54,663 bases of DNA from Lachnospiraceae bacterium (GTDB lineage Bacteria > Bacillota > Clostridia > Lachnospirales > Lachnospiraceae), in assembly GCA_015057515.1 (NCBI GenBank), contig SVED01000006.1, forward strand, positions 1 to 54,663, given 5' to 3'. A program made the position numbers and the translations under genes. The notes beneath the pieces are model-generated. The model saw only the letters and a program-made list of their open reading frames with translations, was not told the origin of the DNA and made no database searches. Shown here one piece after another: positions 43,005 through 51,094 of this stretch; position 1 is the stretch's first letter; each line of letters starts with the position of its first letter.

Positions 43005-44642
43005 TTAACTAACCATAGCAATTTTCATCATCTCGTCAGAAATATTTAGGGCATGATCTCCGATTCTCTCAAAATCAGTAAGCATTTCCGAAAACAGAAT
43101 ACTTCCCTCATCAGAACATTTACCCATCCTTATTCTCTGATACATATTGTTTCTAAAATCTTTTGTCATATCGTCAATTTTTTGTTCCATAGCCGCCACT
43201 ACAGCGTGCTTTTTTATCATATCATCAGAATCTTCTAAAAGAACCTTAAACATCTGGTCGCAGATTTGTTGTATCTGATCAATTTCAGCCACCGCAGTAT
43301 CAGAAAATATTATCTGCTTTTCCTTAATCATAGTAGAATAGCCTGCAATATTTACAGCGTGGTCACCTATTCTCTCCACATTGCTGGTTATGGAGAAATA
43401 TGAATTAAAGGTCTGACTTCCCTTTTTTGTGCTCTCATGTGTCAAGGCCTTAGTTATGTACTTTGATATTTCTTTGTTTAGGTAGTCTATGTAATCTTCC
43501 TTTTTTTCCACCTCTTCAAGGGTATGGGTTCCCTTTGTTCCAAATACATCAAGTGCGCCTTTAACATTTTCTCTTGCCATCTTTAACATTCTAATAATCT
43601 CTTTCTTTGTACCATCCATACTTATGGCAGAAACTCCCAACTTATCTCCTGACACATTTTTTATATTATGAAGAACCATCCTGCTATCGTCCTCATCCTC
43701 TTTTTTCTTATCTGGCAAAATTAGTGTTGCCAGCTTAGTGAGAAGAAGTCCAAATGGTATAAGCACCAGAGTTGTCACAACATTAAAGATAGTGTGAAGG
43801 TTAGCAATCTGTGCCGGTGCATTTCCCGGAGTCAATCCTTCCATAAAGGATATAAGAGGTGTTGTAATACAGATTGTTGTAAATAAAATGGTTCCTATAA
43901 CATTAAATGATATATGTATAATTGTCGCTCTTTTAGCATTTGTGTTAGTTCCTATGGAAGCTAAAAGGGCTGTTACACAGGTTCCTATATTCTGCCCAAA
44001 AAGCACAAATGCTGCACTGTTTAACCCTATTACTCCACTTCCTGCCAAGGCCTGAAGTATACCTACTGAGGCAGAGGAGGACTGTATAATTGCGGTAAAA
44101 ATTAGTCCTGCAAGAATTCCTAACAATGGGTTTTCAAACTTAGTCAGTAAACTTATAAAGCTTTTTGAGTCAGCCAATGGTTTCATAGCGGCTCCCATCA
44201 TATCCATTCCTATAAAAAGCACTCCCAAGCCAGCAAGTATGTTTCCTATATGATGAAGCTTTTCATTTTTCAAAAACACCACTGCCGCCACTCCAATAAA
44301 TGCGATAAGAGGGGCTATGGCTCCCACATCAAGAGCAATAAGCTGTCCTGTAATGGTTGTTCCTATGTTGGCACCCATGATTATCCAAACTGCCTGACTT
44401 AGGGTCATCATTCCCGAATTAACAAAGCCCACAACCATAACTGTAGTAGCTGAGGAGGATTGAATCACAGCGGTTATTGCCGCGCCAACCAACACTCCTA
44501 AAAATCTATTGGCAGTAAGCCTCTCTAATATCTGCTTCATTTTATTTCCTGCTGCAGCTTCCAGACCTTCGCTCATCATTTGCATTCCGTAAAGAAACAG
44601 GGCCAATCCTCCTAAGAGACCCATAACATCTGTCATTGTCAT
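43005..44642 (-). CDS. Na+/phosphate cotransporter with C-terminal PhoU-like domain
   Basis: The 545-residue protein has two inverted membrane repeats, each with the QSSSA motif (AVIQSSSATTVMVVGF near 60 and AIIQSSSASVGILQAL near 190), and GANIGTT and GQNIGTC segments, the signature of the NptA/SLC34-like family. From about 330 a cytoplasmic two-part PhoU-like helical domain follows (SNVERIGDHAVNI and TDFERIGDHALNI). It imports or exports phosphate with sodium. The start has AGGAAGGA upstream. The gene lies behind a Mn2+-riboswitch-like leader with an intrinsic terminator. Confidence 0.93.
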   Translation of the reverse strand: MTMTDVMGLLGGLALFLYGMQMMSEGLEAAAGNKMKQILERLTANRFLGVLVGAAITAVIQSSSATTVMVVGFVNSGMMTLSQAVWIIMGANIGTTITGQLIALDVGAIAPLIAFIGVAAVVFLKNEKLHHIGNILAGLGVLFIGMDMMGAAMKPLADSKSFISLLTKFENPLLGILAGLIFTAIIQSSSASVGILQALAGSGVIGLNSAAFVLFGQNIGTCVTALLASIGTNTNAKRATIIHISFNVIGTILFTTICITTPLISFMEGLTPGNAPAQIANLHTIFNVVTTLVLIPFGLLLTKLATLILPDKKKEDEDDSRMVLHNIKNVSGDKLGVSAISMDGTKKEIIRMLKMARENVKGALDVFGTKGTHTLEEVEKKEDYIDYLNKEISKYITKALTHESTKKGSQTFNSYFSITSNVERIGDHAVNIAGYSTMIKEKQIIFSDTAVAEIDQIQQICDQMFKVLLEDSDDMIKKHAVVAAMEQKIDDMTKDFRNNMYQRIRMGKCSDEGSILFSEMLTDFERIGDHALNISDEMMKIAMVS

Positions 44643-44694
44643 AGCATTTCCTTCCTCTCTTTTTTATTCCCTCATACGAATATGGAAAAAGAAA

Positions 44695-44733
44695 AAGACT
44701 TTTTGCGCACAAAAACTGTGCACAAAAAGTCTT
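44695..44733 (-). terminator. Intrinsic terminator of the riboswitch expression platform
   Basis: On the minus strand AAGACTTTTTGTGCACA (44717-44733) pairs with TGTGCGCAAAAAGTCTT (44695-44711), one mismatch, loop GTTTT, followed by TTTCTTTTTCC. Its 5' arm contains the 3' strand of the aptamer's P1 stem (44723-44729), so aptamer and terminator exclude each other. Confidence 0.85.
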
Positions 44734-44837
44734 GTTTAACTAATCTGTTACCTAGCATCCGGCTTCACACTCCGGTGAAACGTACTGACGAACACTAAGA
44801 CATATATCAAAAAATATATGCAACTACTCCCTCTTCG
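44723..44837 (-). ncRNA. yybP-ykoY family (Mn2+-sensing) riboswitch
   Basis: On the minus strand the RNA shows the class hallmarks in order: AGGGAGTAG (44824-44832), a variable stem, GTTCGTCAGTACG (44781-44793, the conserved GUCGUCAnnACG loop), a CACCGG/GCCGG helix, and TTAAACAAGAC at the 3' end (compare GACAAGACC in known members). P1 forms from CGAAGAG (44831-44837) and CTTTTTG (44723-44729). The 3' P1 strand is also the terminator's 5' arm, which predicts that ligand binding blocks termination and turns the gene on. The known ligand of this class is Mn2+. The controlled gene is a Na+/phosphate symporter, not one of the usual Mn2+ exporters. Confidence 0.82.
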
Positions 44838-44846
44838 TATGCTTTC

Positions 44847-44875
44847 TGTATAACATATGAAAGGGACTTTGTAAA
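44847..44875 (-). promoter_or_regulatory. Promoter of the riboswitch-controlled transcript
   Basis: On the minus strand TTTACA (44870-44875) and TATACA (44847-44852) are separated by 17 bases. The start site would be near 44840, just before the aptamer's P1 stem. Confidence 0.65.
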
Positions 44876-44911
44876 TATGTTTTTCAAATCATTTATAAAA
44901 ATTTTTCCCTA

Positions 44912-46138
44912 TTATTTTTGTCTTTTCATCAAAACTACAGATTCTGTATGTTCAGTGAACGGGAACATGTCACAGGCCACCATTTTCTCCACCTTATACT
45001 TGCCATCTCTTGTCATATACTTTAAATCCCTTGCCAGACTTTCTGGGCCACAAGAAATATATACCACCTTCCTTGGTGCAAGCTTAAGCACTGAGGACAT
45101 AAAAGCCTCATCACTGCCGGAGCGTGGAGGGTCCATAAATACCACATCTACGGTTTTTCCCTGACTCGCCATATTAACCATAAATTTGCCCGCATCGTTG
45201 TTGTAGAAATCTATGTTTTTGCAACCATTTATCTTGGCATTGGTTATGGCATCACGAACAGCTTCCTTGTTGAGTTCTACGCCAATAACCTCTTTTGCCC
45301 TGTCACTTGCCACCATACCTATAGTTCCAATACCACAATATGCATCAATAACCGTCTCCTCACCGGTAAGTCCTGCATACTCCATAGCCTTATTGTAGAG
45401 CACCTCTGTCTGAACAGGGTTTACCTGATAAAAGCTTGTTGGAGAAAGTCTAAAACGTTTTTTGCAGAGCACATCCTCTATATACCCTCTGCCATAGAGA
45501 GTCTGGTTGCGGGTTCCCAAAACCATACTGGTTGCCCTGTCATTTATATTTTGAACAATGGTAGTTATGTCTGGGTGTCTATCTAAAAGGGCCTTAACAA
45601 AATTCTTCTTAGACGGAAATACAGGCGAGGATGTAACTAGAACCACCATAATCTCTCCTGTGGTATATGCCGTCCTTACCATAACATGACGAAGAAGACC
45701 GTAGCCTGTATCCTCATTGTAAACCTTTATCTTAAAGGAACGGAGCAAATCCTTTATGGTGGAAATGATTTCTCCAGCTTTCTCATTTTCAATTAGGCAG
45801 GAAGTTACCGGCAAAACATTATGAGTTCCCTCCTCATAGGTTCCCGCTATGATTTCACCATTTTTCTTGTGTCTAAATGCCGCATTTACCTTGTTTCGAT
45901 AGTGAAATGGATTTTCCATGCCAAGTATGGTTTCCACTTCCCCAAAATCCTTAAGTAGCTCCTTTACTTTCTTAAGCTTAATATCTAACTGCTCCTCATT
46001 TGATTTGTCAATATATTGACATCCACCACACTTGGTAGAAAGCGGACATAAGCTATATTTATAAGCTTTACTATATTCGCCTTGCTTTTTGGAATATGCT
46101 TTGTTATTATTCTTTTTTTCTGTTATATTTTTACTCAT
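44912..46138 (-). CDS. 23S rRNA (uracil-5-)-methyltransferase, RumA/RlmD family
   Basis: The 408-residue enzyme methylates uracil in 23S rRNA with SAM. It has N-terminal iron-sulphur cysteines (C31, C37, C40 in CPLSTKCGGC plus one near 113), FYQVNPVQTEVLY, the SAM site DAYCGIGTIGMVA, MDPPRSGSD, and catalytic Cys in YISCGPESLARDL near the C-terminus. It lacks an obvious TRAM domain; the first 25 residues are Lys/Asn-rich. It could be the dual-site RlmCD type found in Gram-positives. It lies 20 bases after the RlmI-like gene. The terminator at 44695-44733 is far downstream, in the next gene's leader. Confidence 0.92.
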   Translation of the reverse strand: MSKNITEKKNNNKAYSKKQGEYSKAYKYSLCPLSTKCGGCQYIDKSNEEQLDIKLKKVKELLKDFGEVETILGMENPFHYRNKVNAAFRHKKNGEIIAGTYEEGTHNVLPVTSCLIENEKAGEIISTIKDLLRSFKIKVYNEDTGYGLLRHVMVRTAYTTGEIMVVLVTSSPVFPSKKNFVKALLDRHPDITTIVQNINDRATSMVLGTRNQTLYGRGYIEDVLCKKRFRLSPTSFYQVNPVQTEVLYNKAMEYAGLTGEETVIDAYCGIGTIGMVASDRAKEVIGVELNKEAVRDAITNAKINGCKNIDFYNNDAGKFMVNMASQGKTVDVVFMDPPRSGSDEAFMSSVLKLAPRKVVYISCGPESLARDLKYMTRDGKYKVEKMVACDMFPFTEHTESVVLMKRQK

Positions 46139-46158
46139 ATTTTTCTATTCCTATAAAC

Positions 46159-47382
46159 CTATAAGCTACTGCACACCTGAAATACATAGAACTTCAAATA
46201 ATAGGACTCATCTGCTGCCCAAAGTATTGGGTGGTCCGGCGCCTGAGTCTTAAACTCCACCTGGCGAAGTCTTTTGTGCACATTGTCTGCTGCCTGATGG
46301 ATAGTTTTTGTAAATAAATCATAATCCATAAAATGTGAGCAGGAGCAAGTCACGAGAAAACCGCCCTCTTTGACTAGCTTCATACCACGAAGGTTGATTT
46401 CACGATACCCTTTTACAGCATTTTTGATAGAGCTTCTGGACTTGGTAAAGGCTGGTGGGTCAAGAATAACCACGTCGTACTTCTTGCCCTCCTTCTCAAG
46501 TCTTGGAAGAAGCTCAAAAACATCCTCGCATATAAATTTAACTCTATCTTCTAAGCCATTTAGCTTAGCATTTTCTGTGGCTTGGGCAACTGCAAGCTCT
46601 GATGCATCTACACCAGTAACCTCTTTTGCTCCTGCAATACCGGCATTAAGGGCAAATGAACCAGTGTGGGTAAAGCAATCCAAAACCTCTGCACCCTCAC
46701 ATAGCTTGTGAATGGCAAGACGATTGTATTTTTGGTCAAGGAAAAATCCTGTCTTTTGTCCGTCCTCTACATCAACAATGTAGCGAACACCATTTTCAAC
46801 TATCTCAACTTTAGTATCAAACTCCTCACCAATAAATCCCTTGGTGCGCTTCATACCTTCCTTCTCACGAACCTTAGCGTCACTTCGCTCGTATACACCA
46901 CGGATTTTTATGCCATCCTCGGCGAGGATTTCTTTAAGATAGTCGACTATATAAAGTTTAAGCTTGTCTATACCTAAAGCAAGTGACTCTACAACAAGAA
47001 CATCACTAAACTTATCAATAACCAAGCCCGGAAGGAAGTCCGCCTCCCCAAAAATAATTCTACAGCTACTTGTGTCTACAGTTTTCTTTCTGTACTCCCA
47101 AGCGTTTTTTACTCTGAGCTTTATGAAGTCCTCGTCTATCTCCTGATTAGGATTTCTGGTCATCATGCGGATCATAATCTTTGACTGTCTGTTGATAAAT
47201 CCTTTTCCCATAGGATAACCGTCAAAGTCACGAACCACTACCATATCTCCGTCCTGACAAGTTCCCATTATATTTTGTATCTCGTTGTCATATATCCAAA
47301 GGCCACCAGACTTTAAGGTTCTACCCTCACCTTTTTTAAGTATCACCACAGCTGTTGCTTCTGCAAGAATTTTTTGTTCCAT
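46159..47382 (-). CDS. RlmI-like rRNA (cytosine-C5-)-methyltransferase with PUA domain
   Basis: The 407-residue class I SAM methyltransferase has an N-terminal PUA domain (VVILKKGEGRTLKSGGLWIYDNEI), an EEhEE-like middle domain, GQKTGFFLDQKYNR, the SAM loop VLDCFTHTGSFALNAG, VDASELAVAQATENAKLNG, and motif IV LDPPAFTKS with the later CSCSHFM carrying a catalytic Cys. RlmI makes m5C in 23S rRNA. GAGGA supports the ATG. It is upstream of and co-directional with the RumA-type gene, so both form a small RNA-modification operon. Confidence 0.92.
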   Translation of the reverse strand: MEQKILAEATAVVILKKGEGRTLKSGGLWIYDNEIQNIMGTCQDGDMVVVRDFDGYPMGKGFINRQSKIMIRMMTRNPNQEIDEDFIKLRVKNAWEYRKKTVDTSSCRIIFGEADFLPGLVIDKFSDVLVVESLALGIDKLKLYIVDYLKEILAEDGIKIRGVYERSDAKVREKEGMKRTKGFIGEEFDTKVEIVENGVRYIVDVEDGQKTGFFLDQKYNRLAIHKLCEGAEVLDCFTHTGSFALNAGIAGAKEVTGVDASELAVAQATENAKLNGLEDRVKFICEDVFELLPRLEKEGKKYDVVILDPPAFTKSRSSIKNAVKGYREINLRGMKLVKEGGFLVTCSCSHFMDYDLFTKTIHQAADNVHKRLRQVEFKTQAPDHPILWAADESYYLKFYVFQVCSSL

Positions 47383-47485
47383 TGTTCATCCTCATCTATC
47401 TTTTTTATTCTATATCCTTTTATCAACAAATAACACATAAGCATATTATTTCTGCACTATCCATACACCTATTGTGCAAAACATC

Positions 47486-50116
47486 TTACCCCAGCTTACT
47501 CTCTGCATCCTCCACAGACTCATAGCCGTAAAGCTTCGCAGTGTTATTCATTATATTGTACGTCAGATTCTCACCATTTTTCTGGATATCCACCACAAAT
47601 CTACCATATCTAACTAATGTCTCCTCAGAGTATGTTCCAAGCTCGCCTCTAAGATATGTCTCGTAGGAAGTATTGTAGGCATTATCCTCCCTGGTATGGA
47701 TGCTTCTGGCATTTCCTGCCATCTTCGGATATCTATCTGCAAAATCCTCCATCCACTCAACCTGAAGCTTAATTATCTCTTCCTGTATAGCCACTCTCTC
47801 AGAACTTCTGACTGGCAATTCCCCTTCAAGTTCTTTATATCTTTCTGGAGCTGTTGACTTCATCATACGGGCATACTTTTCCATAATGAGATTCCAGCCC
47901 TTATCCTCTGCATCTAACAAATCACCAAGGTAGCTTCCAAGCAGCTCATCACTCCAAGCCATATATTGACTTCTTCTCATAAGTGAAAATGTGTTCCAAT
48001 CATCCTGACAGTCAGCACGGCCACCCTCATTTTTTACTTTGTCGAACTGCTTCCACTCAAGTTTAACTATCCTGTCTATGAAGTCTTTTCTATCCACTGT
48101 TTTCATAGCACTTTCGGCAATCTCCTTGGCATATACATCTAAGAAATTATTTTGACCTACAATAATTCTCCTATTATTTAGCTCACTTAATATTCTGGTT
48201 GCTACCATCTCTATAGCAACCATTTTTTTGTCTCTCATATTTATTTCAAAGGATGAGTAGGCGTAATCCTCCCAGGCTGCGCTTTGATTTTTGGCAACAC
48301 TTATCTCCTCCAAAAGTGTAAGAACAGGTCTAAGCTCACTTAACTTTTCCATACCTCTCCACATCCATTTGTAATATGGTGCGTAGGTTTCATTGAAAAG
48401 ATATATTATCTCCATTGCACTTTTTACAGCCTGCATGGCGCAGATATTAGCTGTTACATAATCACCTCTAGACATCATACGAGGATAATTATACTGACCA
48501 CTCTGAGAAAATGTATGAATAGCATCAGCAAGCTTTAAAAGCCATACCTTTTTAGGGTAATACCCTAAAAGTGTTTTTCTTAGTGCAGTGAATAATCCCA
48601 AATCATCCTTAAATACCTCTCCGTTAGTCGCCTGACTAAGTCCTTCCTCTGGCATCTTGCCCCAGACCTCGATAGGTATATTAAAGGTCTTTGTTCTCTC
48701 TAAGGTATCCCACTGTACAGCTTCTACAAAATCCCTTCCAAGATTATTGTAGCAAAACTCTTTTATAGTAAATACGCCTCGCCTTTTGTCTATATTTGAA
48801 GGCATACTATCAGCTATATCATTATCAAATCCATACTTCCCAGAATACTCTTTTCCATAGTTATAAACTAGCTTTTCATACTCTTTGTGAAGCTCTAAGC
48901 CTATGTCATCATAGTCCTTTTCCGTAAGCCACATACAAAAGCCTACGCTGTAATCGTGGTCCATGGATACGTCATCATCATAACCATAGCAATCGGAACC
49001 TTCCCCTACCATACCAACGGCAATTCGAGATACATAGTTAGGGAATTTTTCTCTTATCATAGGACGGCCATATTCCCTGTAAAAGGCCTTGCATCTCTCT
49101 AGATTATTGTTAAATATATGGGAATTACTTTTCTTGTTACCAGTGTTTTCTATTGGTGGCAACTCCACATCTTCGTACACAGGATTTTCAATATATGATG
49201 TTTTTTCATGGGAGTATTTTTTTTCTTCCTTCTTCTCCCACTCAAGTTTTTCCTGCATCTTGAGAGCCTTATCGTGTTTTACCGCAACTCTCTCATAAGC
49301 ATCAGTTTTACCAACATGCTTTTCTATTTCCTCAAGAGCTCTCTCATAGTAAATTATAGCCTCTTCGTACTCATCCTTAATAAAATAAGCATCTCCCATA
49401 GCAGCAAGTGCTCCACTGTAATGAAAATCTCTGCCACCATCCTCCTCGTATATCTTTAATGCCTTTTTAAGGTGTGATATAGCCTTGTTATAATATATTT
49501 CTACTTCGTTATCAAAAGAGTTTCCTACGCTATTAGCCTGTCCATCAGCTTCCTCCACAACTCCTATCTGATATAAACGTAATAAGGTTGCACCAAGATT
49601 AACCCTAGTTGTAGCCTGTTCCATACGGGCTTTAGGATATGAGTCCACAATCAAAAGTGCCTTTTCAAGCATTGTCCATGCATCAGCATAATTCTCCATC
49701 TCCTGATAAAGCAGGCTCCAGTTGTTGTACAAGCTGGCATAATTGAACTCTCCTGCCGGAAGCTTTTCCTGATAGATTGTTTCTACCTGTTTATATAATT
49801 CAAGGGATGAATCGTGATACCCAAAAGCTCTATATGCATTTGCTACATTAAGCAAGGATGTGGCATACTCTACAGTTCCTTCAAGACCCATAGTATTCAT
49901 AAGGGAAATCGCCTGCTTACAATACCTAACTCCCTTTTCTTTCTGGTCTGTGTCACGACAAAAACCCATCAATTCATTAAGCAAGGTTATTGCACTATAA
50001 TTATCTTCTTCCCTATATGCCATATCCAACTTCTTTGTAAGAAAGTTTTCTATGTCCTCAAGAGAATGAGCGCCAAACATATTGTCATATTCCATTAAAA
50101 CCTTATTAATATCCAT
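47486..50116 (-). CDS. TPR-DUF4037 nucleotidyltransferase-like-DUF4125 fusion protein
   Basis: The 876-residue cytoplasmic protein has three parts. Residues 40-290 are TPR repeats (for example YNNWSLLYQEMENYADAW, AMGDAYFIKDEYEEAI). Residues 335-620 are DUF4037, a nucleotidyltransferase-fold domain with GEGSD (371-375) followed by YGYDDDVSMDHDY, which resembles the GS...DxD active site. Residues 680-876 are DUF4125 (LEWKQFDKVKNEGGRADCQDDW, MEKYARMMKSTAPERY). The biochemical role is unknown. GGAGG eight bases upstream fixes the start; a TATAAT box (50191-50196) lies upstream with a weak -35. Confidence 0.8.
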   Translation of the reverse strand: MDINKVLMEYDNMFGAHSLEDIENFLTKKLDMAYREEDNYSAITLLNELMGFCRDTDQKEKGVRYCKQAISLMNTMGLEGTVEYATSLLNVANAYRAFGYHDSSLELYKQVETIYQEKLPAGEFNYASLYNNWSLLYQEMENYADAWTMLEKALLIVDSYPKARMEQATTRVNLGATLLRLYQIGVVEEADGQANSVGNSFDNEVEIYYNKAISHLKKALKIYEEDGGRDFHYSGALAAMGDAYFIKDEYEEAIIYYERALEEIEKHVGKTDAYERVAVKHDKALKMQEKLEWEKKEEKKYSHEKTSYIENPVYEDVELPPIENTGNKKSNSHIFNNNLERCKAFYREYGRPMIREKFPNYVSRIAVGMVGEGSDCYGYDDDVSMDHDYSVGFCMWLTEKDYDDIGLELHKEYEKLVYNYGKEYSGKYGFDNDIADSMPSNIDKRRGVFTIKEFCYNNLGRDFVEAVQWDTLERTKTFNIPIEVWGKMPEEGLSQATNGEVFKDDLGLFTALRKTLLGYYPKKVWLLKLADAIHTFSQSGQYNYPRMMSRGDYVTANICAMQAVKSAMEIIYLFNETYAPYYKWMWRGMEKLSELRPVLTLLEEISVAKNQSAAWEDYAYSSFEINMRDKKMVAIEMVATRILSELNNRRIIVGQNNFLDVYAKEIAESAMKTVDRKDFIDRIVKLEWKQFDKVKNEGGRADCQDDWNTFSLMRRSQYMAWSDELLGSYLGDLLDAEDKGWNLIMEKYARMMKSTAPERYKELEGELPVRSSERVAIQEEIIKLQVEWMEDFADRYPKMAGNARSIHTREDNAYNTSYETYLRGELGTYSEETLVRYGRFVVDIQKNGENLTYNIMNNTAKLYGYESVEDAESKLG

Positions 50117-50231
50117 GTGACACCTCCTGCTTATTACAGCCGATTTACTTCCCCTAATATATGTGCAAAGGCATAAACTTTCACATATATATTATACACA
50201 ATCTAGGTGATGTAGAAAACACGTTTTTTAA

Positions 50232-50411
50232 GGGATTTATTATATCTGGGAAAATAGAAAAGAAGTTACTTACCATAACACAAATGGGCTACTCAATCCA
50301 GAGAGTACATACTATTACTCTGGTGTCTATGGAATAAAAACAGGCTACGGCGATAGCGCCGAAGCCTGCATAATATCAGTAGTTAATATAAACGGTTCTA
50401 ACTACGTCTAA
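50232..50411 (+). pseudogene. Remnant of a D-Ala-D-Ala carboxypeptidase (peptidase S11)
   Basis: A 59-codon open stretch without start codon context reads ...HNTNGLLNPESTYYYSG then VYGIKTGYGDSAEACI and stops. This matches the end of the S11 catalytic domain: the NTNxLL segment, then GxKTGY, the active-site KTG motif, followed by the AGxCxxxxA-like strand. The Ser-x-x-Lys and Ser-x-Asn regions and the C-terminal domain are absent, and a stop precedes in frame at 50229. It is therefore a degraded fragment on the strand opposite to all nearby genes. Its KTG-coding part now overlaps a minus-strand terminator hairpin. Confidence 0.68.
50336..50368 (-). terminator. Intrinsic terminator of the toxin/immunity-like operon
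   Basis: On the minus strand CAGGCTTCGGCG and CGCCGTAGCCTG (50341-50368) pair with one T-T mismatch around CTAT and are followed by TTTTTATTCC. It lies about 200 bases downstream of the 170-residue protein gene. Confidence 0.75.
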
Positions 50412-50574
50412 TATAATAGCTTTTTTATCAATATATTTCAATATCTTGGCAAGATTTGTAGGTTTTTAGGCAAAGTTTGCATAGTTTTGTAGGCATTAAA
50501 ACATCATATGTTCATAAGGTAACGGCCATACACATATCTATATGCAACGATCCTAATTTTAGCAAATAACGCTA

Positions 50575-51087
50575 TTACTTATATTGAAGATACCAATTAT
50601 CATCAATTTTTTCATAATGAATCATATTGTCCCCTTCATCGAAATCAATGAGTATTTCTTCCTCTGAATATACAATCGCCATTAAATCGTTATCTTCAAT
50701 TCTTAAGTTTGAAATATAAAATTTGACTTTTAAACAATCTGAATAAGAACCGGTTGTATATTTATAATCTGTTTCATCACTTATACGCTTAAACCCTGCA
50801 AAAAACAACAAATGTAAAATATTTTTATTGCCTGTCTCAATAATCCTTTTAGGTTCTAAGTAGGAAACTTTAAACGAATGATTATCAGAATTTTCTTCTA
50901 AGTATATAACCACCTCTTCAAATCTTTCTTTATTATTTTTAAAATAATTAATCCAATACTCCTCTGGTATTCGTATGATTCCTATTCGTAGCAAAAATAG
51001 GATATTTAATAATACTACAACCAAGATAACTACAAGTATTTTTACGATTTTTTTCTTAATTTTATTTTTTTTATCCGTATCATCCAT
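50575..51087 (-). CDS. Small single-pass membrane protein, candidate immunity protein
   Basis: The 170-residue protein has a Lys-rich N-terminus (residues 1-15), one membrane helix (about 14-37), and a charged soluble domain. By the positive-inside rule the soluble part faces outside. I recognise no family. It starts 7 bases after the stop of the giant toxin-like gene and has only a weak ribosome site (GAGTAAG), so translation is probably coupled. The position directly 3' of a polymorphic-toxin-like gene is where immunity genes normally lie. Base composition is more AT-rich than the housekeeping genes nearby, which fits a mobile or fast-evolving accessory gene. Confidence 0.6.
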   Translation of the reverse strand: MDDTDKKNKIKKKIVKILVVILVVVLLNILFLLRIGIIRIPEEYWINYFKNNKERFEEVVIYLEENSDNHSFKVSYLEPKRIIETGNKNILHLLFFAGFKRISDETDYKYTTGSYSDCLKVKFYISNLRIEDNDLMAIVYSEEEILIDFDEGDNMIHYEKIDDNWYLQYK

Positions 51088-51094
51088 TATAATC

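Larger units (their letters stand above)
50117..50574. other. 458-base region without an intact gene
   Basis: The left part holds the ribosome site and a -10 box of the TPR/DUF4037 gene (minus strand). The middle holds a plus-strand coding remnant (50232-50411) and a minus-strand terminator (50341-50368). From 50412 to 50574 I see only AT-rich sequence with two TTTGTAGG copies (50455 and 50486) and no coding signal. Confidence 0.6.

Noticed and set aside
50276-50340. Hairpins resembling a c-di-GMP or other riboswitch
   Set aside because: Conserved loops of known classes are absent; the stretch reads instead as a carboxypeptidase remnant.
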